Below, in pieces: positions 27,113 to 37,925 of a stretch of DNA of 64,000 bases (position 1 is its first letter; every line of letters starts with the position of its first letter). The notes below the pieces were generated by a model. The model worked only from the letters and a program-made list of their open reading frames with translations, did no database searches and was not told the origin of the DNA. Origin of the DNA: JAEMQF01 sp963850525 (GTDB lineage Bacteria; Pseudomonadota; Gammaproteobacteria; Burkholderiales; Burkholderiaceae_C); NCBI GenBank assembly GCA_963850525.1, contig CAWKLQ010000006.1, forward strand, positions 1 to 64,000, written 5' to 3'. The position numbers were made by a program, and so were the translations under genes.

Positions 27113-29184
27113 GCACCCAAGCGTTTTCGCACAAGTCGTTCAATCAGTCGCTGAAGAAGTACTACACCTTCTATACCGGCGGCTTCCTCGCCTTCCTCGT
27201 CGCGCTGGCGATTGCCGAGCAGGTGGGGATGTCCAAGCAGTGGATAGGCTACTGGTTCCTGTTCGCGACGATTGGCCTCTACGCGGGAATCGGCATCATG
27301 AGCCGCACCGCCGAAGTCGCTGAGTACTACGTCGCCGGGCGGCGCGTGCCGGCGTTCTTCAACGGCATGGCCACCGGCGCGGACTGGATGAGCGCGGCGT
27401 CGTTCATCGGCATGGCGGGCACGCTGTTCCTCGGCGGTTACGACGGCCTGGCGTGGGTGATGGGCTGGACCGGAGGTTACTGCCTGGTCGCGTTGTTCCT
27501 CGCGCCTTATCTGCGCAAGTTCGGCCAGTTCACGATTCCCGACTTCCTCGCCGAGCGCTACGGCGGCAACATCGTGCGCACCATCGGCATCGTCTCGGCA
27601 ATCGTCTGTTCATTCGTCTACGTGGTGGCGCAGATTTACGGTGTGGGCCTGATCACGAGCCGCTTCACCGGGCTGGAGTTCGGCGTCGGTGTGTTCGTCG
27701 GCCTGTCGGGCATCCTGGTGTGCTCGATGCTCGGCGGCATGAAGGCCGTGACCTGGACCCAGGTCGCGCAGTACATCATTCTGATCATCGCCTACATGAC
27801 CCCCGTGGTCTGGCTGGGACTCAAGCACACCGGCAGTCCGATCCCGCAAATCGCCTACGGCTATACGCTGCAGAAAGTGACCGAGCTCGAGAAGAAGATC
27901 ACCGCCGACCCGAAGGAACAAGAGGTTCGCAAAATCTTCACCGACCGCTCTGCGGCAGGCAAGGCCGCGCTCGCCGCGCCGGACAAGGCGTTCGCCGACG
28001 GCAAGAGCAAGGTCGAGACCGCGCTGGCCGACGCGAAAGCGGCAAACGCGCCTGCCGATCAGATCGCTGCGGCAGAAAAGGCCGTCGCTGCCTATCCGAA
28101 GGACGCGACCGCCGCGAAAGCTCAGTGGACTCGCGAATCGGCCCTCGCCGGGCGCGCGGCGCCCCCACGACCGCATGCGCAAGCGTTCCCGGGCAAGGAC
28201 GAAGCGGCGCAAAGTACGGCGCGCCTGAACTTCATCGGCATCGTGTTCTGCATGATGTTCGGCACCGCCGCGCTGCCGCACATCCTGATGCGCTATTACA
28301 CGACGCCCAGCGTGCAGCAGGCGCGTGTCTCGGTGTTCTGGTCGCTGTTCTTCATCTTCCTCCTGTACTTCACGGCGCCGTGCCTGGCGGTGCTCGCCAA
28401 GTACGACATGTACTCGAACCTGGTCGGCAGTTCGTTCGCCACGCTACCCGCCTGGGCGGCGGCGTGGGCCAAGGTGGATCCCGGGTTGCTGAACATCACC
28501 GACGTCAACATGGACGGCATCGTGCAGTGGGCTGAAGTGGTGATCGGCGGCGACTTGATCGTGCTCGCCACGCCAGAGATCGCCGGCCTGCCTTACGTTG
28601 TCTCCGGTCTGGTGGCTGCCGGTGGTCTGGCCGCCGCGCTGTCCACCGCCGACGGCTTGCTGCTCACCATCGCCAACGCGCTCTCGCACGACCTGTACTA
28701 CAAGATGATCGACCCGAGCGCGTCGACGACGAAGCGCGTCACGATCTCCAAGGTGTTGCTCGTCGTCGTGGCCATCATCGCGGCGTACGTCACGTCGCTC
28801 AAACCGGGCGACATCCTGTTCCTCGTCGGTGCGGCGTTCTCGCTGGCCGCGTCGGCGTTCTTCCCGCCCTTGGTGCTGGGCGTCTTCTGGAAGCGCGCCA
28901 ACAAGTGGGGCGCGATCATCGGCATGGTGACCGGCTTGGCCGTCTGCATCTACTACATGATGCGCACCTACCCGTTCTTCACCAATATGGGCGTGCCGAA
29001 GATGGATTTGTGGTTCGGCCTGAGCCCGGTGTCGGCAGGCATGTTCGGCCTGCCCATCGGCATGCTCACGATCATCGTCGTGAGCCTGCTGACGGCGCCG
29101 CCTTCGCGCGCGGTACAGGAACTGGTAGAGCACGTGCGTTACCCGAATCTGATCGGCGATACGCACGTTTCGCAAGCGACCTGA
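27109..29184 (+). CDS. Sodium:solute symporter, large subunit (acetate permease-like)
   Basis: A 691-residue member of the sodium:solute symporter family, of the subgroup that pairs with a DUF4212 protein. Many membrane helices are seen, with typical segments VAEYYVAGRRVPAFFNGMATGADWMSAASFIG, QFTIPDFLAERYGG and AAALSTADGLLLTIANALSHDLYYK. A hydrophilic, Ala/Lys/Glu-rich insert of about 115 residues (bases 27870-28220) interrupts the core; such an insert is known in this subgroup. Likely substrate is acetate or another small carboxylate, by family only. A strong hairpin terminator follows. Confidence 0.92.
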   Translation: MSTQAFSHKSFNQSLKKYYTFYTGGFLAFLVALAIAEQVGMSKQWIGYWFLFATIGLYAGIGIMSRTAEVAEYYVAGRRVPAFFNGMATGADWMSAASFIGMAGTLFLGGYDGLAWVMGWTGGYCLVALFLAPYLRKFGQFTIPDFLAERYGGNIVRTIGIVSAIVCSFVYVVAQIYGVGLITSRFTGLEFGVGVFVGLSGILVCSMLGGMKAVTWTQVAQYIILIIAYMTPVVWLGLKHTGSPIPQIAYGYTLQKVTELEKKITADPKEQEVRKIFTDRSAAGKAALAAPDKAFADGKSKVETALADAKAANAPADQIAAAEKAVAAYPKDATAAKAQWTRESALAGRAAPPRPHAQAFPGKDEAAQSTARLNFIGIVFCMMFGTAALPHILMRYYTTPSVQQARVSVFWSLFFIFLLYFTAPCLAVLAKYDMYSNLVGSSFATLPAWAAAWAKVDPGLLNITDVNMDGIVQWAEVVIGGDLIVLATPEIAGLPYVVSGLVAAGGLAAALSTADGLLLTIANALSHDLYYKMIDPSASTTKRVTISKVLLVVVAIIAAYVTSLKPGDILFLVGAAFSLAASAFFPPLVLGVFWKRANKWGAIIGMVTGLAVCIYYMMRTYPFFTNMGVPKMDLWFGLSPVSAGMFGLPIGMLTIIVVSLLTAPPSRAVQELVEHVRYPNLIGDTHVSQAT

Positions 29185-29206
29185 GCACAGTTCGCTCGCT
29201 CAAAAA

Positions 29207-29228
29207 GGCCCGCTTCGGCGGGCCTGTT
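29207..29228 (+). terminator. Terminator after the symporter operon
   Basis: Stem GGCCCGC/GCGGGCC with a TTCG tetraloop, followed by TGTT, 22 bases after the symporter stop. The T-run is weak, but an A-run precedes the stem, so it could also serve the convergent TPR gene. Confidence 0.8.
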
Positions 29229-29286
29229 CATTGCGCTCATTGCGGCAACGCGCGGCACCCCCGGCGCGCGCCGTGCCGCAAGGGGG

Positions 29287-29871
29287 TTACACGACGAGGT
29301 CCTTGACGAGGTAGGCGAGGTCGTCGCGCCCCGAGTCGACGATCAGGCGGCGTGTCATGCGCGGATCGAAGCGCACCAGGTGCAATGCCACTTCAGTGAC
29401 CTTCTCGAGATGCTGCAACGTGTGGTGCGCCATTCCGAGCTGGTACCAGGCGTGCGGATTCATCGGCTGCAGCGTCGCCGCCTCGTGCAGCGCCTTGACC
29501 GCTTCTTCGTGGTTTTGCAGCGCAGCAAACGACATTCCCAAGCCATACCAGGCCCGGTCGATCTTCGCATTCAAGTGGACCGCCTCCTGAAAGGATGCGA
29601 TGGCCTCTTCGAATCGACCGAGCTTGTCGAAGACATAGCCCAAGTTGAAGTGCGCGACAGCGTTGCGCGGGTCGGCGTTCAGTACCGCCTGAAAGTGGCT
29701 GCGCGCCTGCTCCAGCTGGCCCGACGCGGCGAGCAAATACGCCATGCGGTTTTCGGCGGCGAGAAACTTCGGACTGCGTTGCAGCGTTTCCTGGTACAGG
29801 CCAATCGCGCTGTCGCGCCGGCCGAACAGTTCGAGCAGCCTGCCCGCCATGTAATATCGCCAATGATTCAT
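29287..29871 (-). CDS. TPR-repeat protein
   Basis: A 194-residue protein made of tetratricopeptide repeats. At least four are visible, for example NRMAYLLAASGQLEQARSHF, AVAHFNLGYVFDKLGRFEEA, DRAWYGLGMSFAALQNHEEA and PHAWYQLGMAHHTLQHLEKV, each with the TPR pattern of small and large hydrophobics. No signal peptide. The ATG at 29871 is chosen because the frame upstream is low-complexity shadow. It likely binds protein partners; which ones is unknown. It is divergent from the next gene by 25 bases. Confidence 0.85.
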   Translation of the reverse strand: MNHWRYYMAGRLLELFGRRDSAIGLYQETLQRSPKFLAAENRMAYLLAASGQLEQARSHFQAVLNADPRNAVAHFNLGYVFDKLGRFEEAIASFQEAVHLNAKIDRAWYGLGMSFAALQNHEEAVKALHEAATLQPMNPHAWYQLGMAHHTLQHLEKVTEVALHLVRFDPRMTRRLIVDSGRDDLAYLVKDLVV

Positions 29872-29896
29872 TGAGCCAATTTCGGTCGAGTAGCAG

Positions 29897-30190
29897 ATGT
29901 TCCAGATTATCGTGATCCTCAAGGCGCTGACCGAAATTGCCGGCGTAGCGATGCTGGGCCAGGGCATTCTCTGGGTCGTTGCGGGAGCGCGCCGCGACCA
30001 GAACATGATCTACGGCCTGTTCAAAACGCTCACCCGTCCGGTGATGAAAGTGACACGCTGGGTCACGCCGCGCGTGATCCTCGACCGGCACCTTGGCTTG
30101 GTGGCATTCTTTCTTCTGGTCGTTCTCTGGACCGGCCTGACGATCATGAAGATCAAGCTGGTCCTCGAGAGCGTTCCGCCTGCGACTTGA
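29897..30190 (+). CDS. Conserved small membrane protein, function unknown
   Basis: A 97-residue protein with two membrane helices (IVILKALTEIAGVAMLGQGILWVVAGA and HLGLVAFFLLVVLWTGLTIM) separated by a basic stretch (RPVMKVTRWVTPRVILDRH). I do not recognise a named family. Its stop overlaps the proposed TTG start of the SMR gene (TTGA), so the two are probably translated together. The divergent TPR gene starts 25 bases away, so the promoters must overlap. Confidence 0.75.
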   Translation: MFQIIVILKALTEIAGVAMLGQGILWVVAGARRDQNMIYGLFKTLTRPVMKVTRWVTPRVILDRHLGLVAFFLLVVLWTGLTIMKIKLVLESVPPAT

Positions 30191-30552
30191 ACTCATTCAT
30201 TCCCACGTTCACGCCGACGTTTGCGCAGGCCTGGTGGATGCTGTCCTGCGCCATCTTCTTTGAGATCTGCGGAACCGTGTGCATGCGCCTGTCCGAAGGC
30301 TTCACGCGCACCACACCGTCATTGCTGATTTTTTTCTTCTATGCGTTGTCGTTCGGCCTCAACACTTTCGTCGTCAAGGTGCTCGGGCTGAGCGTCGTCT
30401 ACGCCGTGTGGTCGGGCGTGGGCACGGCAGTCACCGCGGCCATCGGCGTTCTCTACTTCAAGGAGCCGGCCACCGCGGTCAAGCTGGCGAGCATCGGCCT
30501 GGTCGTGATCGGCGTGCTGGGCGTGCACGCGAGCTCGCGCACAGCAGGCTGA
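30187..30552 (+). CDS. Small multidrug resistance (SMR) family transporter
   Basis: A 121-residue, four-helix membrane protein. The membrane-embedded Glu in AIFFEICGTVCMRLSEGFTR, the SEGFTR motif and VVYAVWSGVGTAVTAAIG define the SMR family (EmrE/SugE/Gdx relatives). The start is TTG at 30187, overlapping the upstream stop; the next ATG (30238) would cut into the first helix. The sequence cannot separate a multidrug exporter from a guanidinium exporter, and the nearby small membrane protein could be a partner. Confidence 0.85.
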   Translation: MNSFIPTFTPTFAQAWWMLSCAIFFEICGTVCMRLSEGFTRTTPSLLIFFFYALSFGLNTFVVKVLGLSVVYAVWSGVGTAVTAAIGVLYFKEPATAVKLASIGLVVIGVLGVHASSRTAG

Positions 30553-30591
30553 GTGACCCGCACGCAACAAGCTGAGGTTTACACTCCAGCC

Positions 30592-32139
30592 ATGACGATG
30601 ACGCTTGCCGGCGCACCCCATTGGAGCTCCTCCAAGGCGAGCCCGAGCGCGCTCTCAGCGCCTGAAGCGTGGCATGCGACGCGCGCCCAAACCTCGCTGG
30701 CCACGCAGATCCACGGCGACAAGAACGAATACCTGGCCACCGAGAAGGGCGAGATCGGCCGGATCATCGGGCCGAACGAGCGCGAGCTGTTCGTCTCCTG
30801 CGACGCCGGTCCTGCGCTGCGCCAGCAATTCGAACGGGTCCATCCCGAGTTCATCGTCGTGCACGACATCGGAACGACGTCGTCGCGCAAATTGCTGCGC
30901 GGGCTCGCCGCGGCGAGCGGGCGTGCACTGCAAAAACTCTCGATCCGCCGGCAGGGTTACGGGCAGGCCCTGGCGACGCTTTATTTCCTCGAGCTCCCGA
31001 CATCGAACGGCCAGGTCTTGCGCATGTACACGACGCAAGCCGACACCGACGCGGCAACGCGCAAGAGCGTGGCGCGAATGTTGTTCGCCTTCAGCCGCCT
31101 GGGGGTGATCATGGTGGGCAACGTCTCGCCGCAACTGCTCGAGCCCGAGCTGACTGCGCTGCGCGACGACATCGCCGCCGGCCCCTGGCACAACCGGCAA
31201 CTGTTGATGCTGCCACTCGCCTCGGCGTCGAACCTGGTGGCGCTGGGCATTGAGCTTGCGGATCGCACCGGCGTCATGGTGCGCACCACGCCGGTCGTCG
31301 CCAGGCCCGCCGAAGCGTGGGGCTTCATCAGCGACACCTGGAAGCGGCTCAACAGCCTTGAGGCGCCCGAGCCGACGTCTTCGTCGCCGGCCGCCGCAGC
31401 GTTCACCCCCGAGCTGGACGTGGCCGCACCCTCGTCGGCGCAGTCATGGTCTGGTTCGTCGTTTTCGTCGACCTCTGCGGGCCTGTCGGGTTACCCCTCG
31501 ATCGCGCCGCAGTCCAACGGCCACGCGCCGGACACGCCGTCCCGCCCCGCCGCGTTGGCGCGCCCGCCCCGGACGCCACCGCCCGTTGCCCCCGAGCAGC
31601 CCGCGGCCCCATCAGCGTGGAGCACCGCGGTATCGAACGGTGCGAGCAAGGCCAGCGACATTCGCGCCGGTGCACCCACCGTGCGAATGGGCTTGTCGGG
31701 TTTTGTCGATTCAGTGCGATCCGATCAACTGCCGCAATTGACGGTGCCGGCGCAAAGCGTCGAGCAAGGCACGCTGCAGCGTTATGTGCGCCTGCTCAGC
31801 GCGCTGAACGGGATGCGCAGTTGCTGCGTGTTCGACGTCGGCACGGGTGCGCGCTTGGCGCACAGCGGCAACGCGGCGAACGCCACCGAGTTGGGCCGTC
31901 AGGGACAGATGCTGCTCGCGATGATGAAAACCGCAGGCAAGGCGCTGGGCGACGCCGATGCCTTGCCCGAAGCGGCGATCACGCTGGAGGCGTGCCACTT
32001 GCTGCTGCGCGGCGTGCCCAAGCACCCGCAGGCTGCCCTGCACGCCGTGTTCGACCGTGCCACCGCGAACCTGACGCTGGCCCGGCTTCAAGTGCTGCGC
32101 CTGGACGCCCTCTTCGAAGACGCCCCGCGCGGGGCTTGA
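30592..32139 (+). CDS. Conserved hypothetical protein with low-complexity linker
   Basis: A 515-residue soluble protein with three parts: an N-terminal domain (about 1-245) that includes ELFVSCDAGPALRQQFE and LFAFSRLGVIMVGN; a Ser/Pro/Ala-rich linker (about 260-375); and a C-terminal domain (about 390-515) around TLQRYVRLLSALNGMRSCCVFDVGTGARLAHSG, which has the look of a roadblock/LC7-type fold. I know of no assigned function. The ATG at 30592 is chosen; another ATG lies two codons on. It is followed by a cluster of palindromes and converges on clpB. Confidence 0.75.
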   Translation: MTMTLAGAPHWSSSKASPSALSAPEAWHATRAQTSLATQIHGDKNEYLATEKGEIGRIIGPNERELFVSCDAGPALRQQFERVHPEFIVVHDIGTTSSRKLLRGLAAASGRALQKLSIRRQGYGQALATLYFLELPTSNGQVLRMYTTQADTDAATRKSVARMLFAFSRLGVIMVGNVSPQLLEPELTALRDDIAAGPWHNRQLLMLPLASASNLVALGIELADRTGVMVRTTPVVARPAEAWGFISDTWKRLNSLEAPEPTSSSPAAAAFTPELDVAAPSSAQSWSGSSFSSTSAGLSGYPSIAPQSNGHAPDTPSRPAALARPPRTPPPVAPEQPAAPSAWSTAVSNGASKASDIRAGAPTVRMGLSGFVDSVRSDQLPQLTVPAQSVEQGTLQRYVRLLSALNGMRSCCVFDVGTGARLAHSGNAANATELGRQGQMLLAMMKTAGKALGDADALPEAAITLEACHLLLRGVPKHPQAALHAVFDRATANLTLARLQVLRLDALFEDAPRGA

Positions 32140-32145
32140 GCCGGA

Positions 32146-32175
32146 CGCACAAGGGCGACTGCTCGCCCTTGTGCG
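32146..32175. repeat. Perfect 13-bp hairpin after the hypothetical gene
   Basis: Arms CGCACAAGGGCGA and TCGCCCTTGTGCG enclose a 4-base loop, seven bases beyond the stop at 32139. No T-run follows, so it is either a Rho-type 3' end hairpin or a repeat. A second perfect 22-base palindrome, with arms GCTGGCCCTT and AAGGGCCAGC, lies at 32187-32208. Confidence 0.75.
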
Positions 32176-32233
32176 CCTGCGAAGGAGCTGGCCCTTGCAA
32201 GGGCCAGCGCGGCCTGCAAGGCTGAGCCATGCT

Positions 32234-32302
32234 GTCATCCCGGCGAAAGCCGGGATCCACGGTGTGCCGCGCGCTCTGGAACCCGGCTTTCGCCGGGATG
32301 AC
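32234..32302. repeat. Pair of inverted REP-like palindromes near the clpB 3' end
   Basis: Two copies of the CCCGGCGAAAGCCGGG element (32234-32260 and 32281-32302) in opposite orientation, identical in core to those at 9054 and 10130. They fill the space between the convergent hypothetical gene and clpB. Confidence 0.85.
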
Positions 32303-32314
32303 GTTGGCTGGCGA

Positions 32315-34906
<2,592 letters not shown>

Positions 34907-34931
34907 AAGAAGAACCCTCCGATTGCGCTGG

Positions 34932-34959
34932 AGGTTGGGCAATCGCCCGGAATTTCAAG
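34932..34959 (-). promoter_or_regulatory. clpB: Heat-shock (sigma-32/RpoH) promoter of clpB
   Basis: On the minus strand CTTGAAA (34959-34953) is followed after 13 bases by CCCAACCT (34939-34932), close to the sigma-32 consensus CTTGAAA-N11-16-CCCCATNT. It lies about 25 bases before the clpB start. Confidence 0.8.
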
Positions 34960-35021
34960 ACGCCGCCGGGTACCGCGGGAGCCCGGCTTCTTGATTCTGC
35001 TCAAAGTGTCAGGAGTGCAAG

Positions 35022-35411
35022 TCAGGCAAGCAACGCCTGTGCGGCGCGGTAGCCGAGCGCCGCGCAGCCCAGCGCACCCAGCACATGGGCCAGCGTGTGC
35101 CCGGCCGCCAGCGCAAAGTGGCCGCGCTGCAGCAGCAGCAACGATTCGGCGGAGAACGCGGAGAAAGTCGTCAAGCCGCCCAGGACTCCGGTCACCCACA
35201 GCGCGCGCCAGAGTTCGTCCGGCGTTCTTTCGAGCCAGGCGAGCGCCACACCGATGAGAGCCCCGCCCACACAATTCACGACGAGCGTGCCCAGCGGAAA
35301 GCCCGCCCAGCGCGCGTTCAGCCAAAGACCCGTGCCCCAGCGCAACACGCCGCCGCACGCGGCGCCCACGCCCACTGCCAAGGCCTGCGCCAGCAGCCCC
35401 GCACCACTCAT
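35022..35411 (-). CDS. crcB: Fluoride exporter CrcB/Fluc
   Basis: A 129-residue, four-helix fluoride channel. Family marks seen: GAACGGVLRWG near the N-terminus, the FPLGTLVVNCVGGALIG helix with its conserved Asn, and GVLGGLTTFSAFSAE with the Phe residues of the ion path. The length is normal. The start overlaps the moaE stop (ATGA), so it is translated as part of the molybdopterin operon. No fluoride riboswitch can be placed before it because moaE occupies that region. Confidence 0.94.
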   Translation of the reverse strand: MSGAGLLAQALAVGVGAACGGVLRWGTGLWLNARWAGFPLGTLVVNCVGGALIGVALAWLERTPDELWRALWVTGVLGGLTTFSAFSAESLLLLQRGHFALAAGHTLAHVLGALGCAALGYRAAQALLA

Positions 35412-35902
35412 GGCGCCGCGGCGTTCGTCGCCTGAATTCCCCAGCGCTGCAAGGCCGCGTCGTCGCTGACTCGCGCGTCGACCCAGCGGGCACCGTCAGG
35501 GGTGGTTTCCTTCTTCCAGAAAGGCGCCTGGGTCTTGAGGTAGTCCATGAGGAACTCGCACGCCTGGAAGGCCTGGCCGCGATGCCCCGAACTCACTGCG
35601 ACGAGCACGATTTGATCCAGCGGCTTCAAGACGCCGACGCGGTGAATGACCTTCGCGCCTCGAATGTCGAAGCGCTGGAAAGCGACGTCGATCATCGCTT
35701 CAATCGCGCGCTCCGTCATTCCCGGGTAGTGCTCGAGCTCCATGAGGCTGACGCCGCTGCCGTCGTTGCGATCCCGCACCGTGCCGATGAAGCTCGCGAC
35801 TGCGCCGACCGCAGCGTCGCCGGCGCGCAGCTGCGTGACCACGTCGCCGAGGTCGAAGTCGGCTTCCTGGATCACGACTCGGGGCGCTGCAGGTGCAGGC
35901 AA
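35408..35902 (-). CDS. moaE: Molybdopterin synthase catalytic subunit
   Basis: MoaE, with MoaD, inserts sulfur into precursor Z (cPMP) to give molybdopterin. The 164-residue frame has the family segments GAVASFIGTVRDRNDG, LELEHYPGMTE-like LMELEHYPGMTERAIE, HRVGVLKPLDQIVLVAVSSGHR and the active-site Lys region FLMDYLKTQAPFWKKE. The upstream TTG at 35902 starts one base after the moaD stop; a GTG at 35875 would match the usual family start and is a real alternative. Confidence 0.95.
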   Translation of the reverse strand: MPAPAAPRVVIQEADFDLGDVVTQLRAGDAAVGAVASFIGTVRDRNDGSGVSLMELEHYPGMTERAIEAMIDVAFQRFDIRGAKVIHRVGVLKPLDQIVLVAVSSGHRGQAFQACEFLMDYLKTQAPFWKKETTPDGARWVDARVSDDAALQRWGIQATNAAAP

Positions 35903-35903
35903 T

Positions 35904-36155
35904 TCAGCCTCCCGTCACCGGCGGGAAAAACGCGACTTCGGCGCCGGGCGTGAGCACCGCCGACTCGTCGCACAGAGTCTGGTTTAACGCGCAGCGCAAC
36001 GCGCGCTTCCGGTCCAGCGCCGCGGCGTGCGCCGGGCTGCGTTGCAGCAGGGTTTCGCGCAGTTCGCCCACGGTTGCACCGCTGGAAACCTCCAGCGTTT
36101 CGGCAGCGCCGAGCGCTTCGCGCAGCGACGCGAAATAGCGCACCGTCACGTTCAC
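35904..36155 (-). CDS. moaD: Molybdopterin synthase sulfur carrier subunit
   Basis: MoaD is the ubiquitin-like sulfur carrier of molybdopterin synthase; its C-terminal glycine becomes the thiocarboxylate. The 83-residue product starts VNVTVRYFASLREALG, typical for the family, and ends in PPVTGG, the required Gly-Gly tail. The GTG start at 36155 overlaps the moeA stop (GTGA). moaE follows after one base. Confidence 0.95.
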   Translation of the reverse strand: MNVTVRYFASLREALGAAETLEVSSGATVGELRETLLQRSPAHAAALDRKRALRCALNQTLCDESAVLTPGAEVAFFPPVTGG

Positions 36156-37423
36156 GCGAGCAACTCCGCGATCGACAGCGCGTCCACGCTGTCGCCCCGG
36201 GCGATGGCGTGCGACGCCGGGTTGTCGATCAGCACGTCGGCCCAGACCGTCGAGGTGAGCACGCCCGAGCTCTGGTTGGGAAACAGGTCCAGCCCGCCTT
36301 CGGCGTTGCGCCGAGCGCGCAAGAATTCGCGCCGGTTGTCGGGCCGCGGCCAATCGAAATCGGCGCGCATGCGCACCGAGGTGGGTTCGAGTTGCGTCGC
36401 CCCCTGCAGGCGCAGCAGTACCGGGCGCACGAGCAGCAGAAAAGTCACCCAGCTCGACACCGGATTGCCCGGCAGGCCGATGAAGTGAGCGCTGCTCGAA
36501 TCGCTGCGGCGCACCGCGCCGAAGGCGAGCGGCTTGCCGGGTTTGATCGCGATCTGCCACAGGTCGATGCTGCCCTCTGCAGCGACCGCCGGACGCAAGT
36601 GATCTTCTTCGCCGACCGACACGCCGCCCGACGTGACGATGAGTTGATTGTCGAGAGCCGCGCGCCGCAACGCGTCGCGCGTTGCGTCGAGCCGGTCCGG
36701 AACGATTCCCAGGTCGCTGCATTCGCAGCCGAGCGCTTCGATCAAGCCGCGCAAGGTGTAGCGATTCGAGTTGTAGATCGCGCCGGGTTTGAGCGGCTCA
36801 CCCGGCATCATCAACTCGTCGCCGGTCGAAAACAGCGCGACGCGGGGCCGACGCGCCACCTGCAAGGTCGCTGCGCCCACACTTGCCGCCAGGCCCATCG
36901 CCTGCGGCGTGAGCCGGGTTCCAGCGGGCAAGACGACATCGCCCTGGCGCACGTCTTCGCCGCGCCGCCGAATCCATTGCCCCGGCGTCGGGCGCGCATC
37001 GATTCGCACCGCATCGCCCTCGGCGCGGCAGTGCTCTTGCATGACGACGGCGTCGGCGCCCGGTGGTATTTGCGCGCCGGTGAAGATTCGCGCTGCGCTC
37101 CCCGGCAGCAGCGGCGTGGGCACGGTGCCCGCAGGAATGCGCTGGCTGATCGGCAAAAGCGCTGCCCAAGGCGACGTCGCGCCGCTTGCCGCCGGCAGGT
37201 CGGCGCAGCACAGCGCATAGCCGTCCATCGCCGTGTTGTCGCCGGGCGGGACGTCAAGGCTCGAGCGCACGTCAGCGGCCAACACGCGACCGAGCGTGTC
37301 GAAGGTGGAGAGTTGTTCTGCGTCAGTCGCCTGCGGCGGGGTGACCGAGCTCAGCAGCCGGGCCAAAGCGGCCTCCAACGAGAGCATCGGTCGCCGCGTC
37401 GGCGACGGGGGGGTGGTAGTCAT
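36152..37423 (-). CDS. moeA: Molybdopterin molybdenumtransferase
   Basis: MoeA inserts molybdate into adenylylated molybdopterin. The 423-residue product shows the N-terminal SLEAALARLLSSV, the domain-II segments DNTAMDGYALCC and IFTGAQIPPGADAVVMQE, the MoCF-binding motif VALFSTGDEL and VTSGGVSVGEEDHL, and FIGLPGNPVSSWVTFLLLV. The ATG at 37423 makes a 101-base overlap with mobB; the ATG at 37387, right before LSLEAALARLL, would match the family start and shorten it. Confidence 0.95.
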   Translation of the reverse strand: MTTTPPSPTRRPMLSLEAALARLLSSVTPPQATDAEQLSTFDTLGRVLAADVRSSLDVPPGDNTAMDGYALCCADLPAASGATSPWAALLPISQRIPAGTVPTPLLPGSAARIFTGAQIPPGADAVVMQEHCRAEGDAVRIDARPTPGQWIRRRGEDVRQGDVVLPAGTRLTPQAMGLAASVGAATLQVARRPRVALFSTGDELMMPGEPLKPGAIYNSNRYTLRGLIEALGCECSDLGIVPDRLDATRDALRRAALDNQLIVTSGGVSVGEEDHLRPAVAAEGSIDLWQIAIKPGKPLAFGAVRRSDSSSAHFIGLPGNPVSSWVTFLLLVRPVLLRLQGATQLEPTSVRMRADFDWPRPDNRREFLRARRNAEGGLDLFPNQSSGVLTSTVWADVLIDNPASHAIARGDSVDALSIAELLA

Positions 37424-37925
37424 AGCGGGAGGCGCTGCCCAGCAGGAAGTTCGTGAGCGCGTTGGCGTCGTTCAAATCGAGCACGGGCAGCCCGGTGGGC
37501 TGCGGCAACTGATCCGGGCTGTCGGTGCAGATGGCGACGACAAACGGGTCGTTGGGGTATTGCGCAGGTTTGCCCGTCGCGGCGCGCCAGACTTCCACCT
37601 TCAACAAGGCGGCGTGCTTGAAGCCTTCGACGAGCACCCAGTCGCACTCGAAAAGTTCGGCGATCAACTGGTGCACGGTGGGCTCGCAGTGCACGTCGAA
37701 TTCGCGAATCTTCGCCAGGCGCCGGTCGGAGGCGATCACGACTTCGAAGGCACCCGCCTGGCGGTGCCGCCACGAGTCTTTGCCTTCGTGGTCGATGTCG
37801 AACGCGTGGTGCGCGTGTTTCACGACCGAGACGCGTTTGCCCTCCATGCGCAGGTGCTCGATCACCTGCTCGACGAGCGTCGTCTTGCCCGAACCCGAAT
37901 AACCGCAAAAGCCAATGACATTCAT
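37323..37925 (-). CDS. mobB: Molybdopterin-guanine dinucleotide synthesis adaptor MobB
   Basis: MobB is a P-loop GTP-binding protein that assists MobA in making the guanine dinucleotide form of the cofactor. Residues: MNVIGFCGYSGSGKTTLVEQ with the P-loop, VVKHAHHAFDIDHEGKDSWRHRQAGA, and WVLVEGFKHAALLKVEVWR, all diagnostic. The start at 37925 overlaps the thrC stop (ATGA). The 200-residue frame runs about 30 residues beyond the usual end, and that tail overlaps the moeA start region; the extension is low in recognisable structure. Confidence 0.93.
   Translation of the reverse strand: MNVIGFCGYSGSGKTTLVEQVIEHLRMEGKRVSVVKHAHHAFDIDHEGKDSWRHRQAGAFEVVIASDRRLAKIREFDVHCEPTVHQLIAELFECDWVLVEGFKHAALLKVEVWRAATGKPAQYPNDPFVVAICTDSPDQLPQPTGLPVLDLNDANALTNFLLGSASRYDYHPPVADAATDALVGGRFGPAAELGHPAAGD

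Noticed and set aside
35412..35902. Fluoride riboswitch before crcB
   Set aside because: The region codes for moaE right up to the crcB start and no matching fold was seen.
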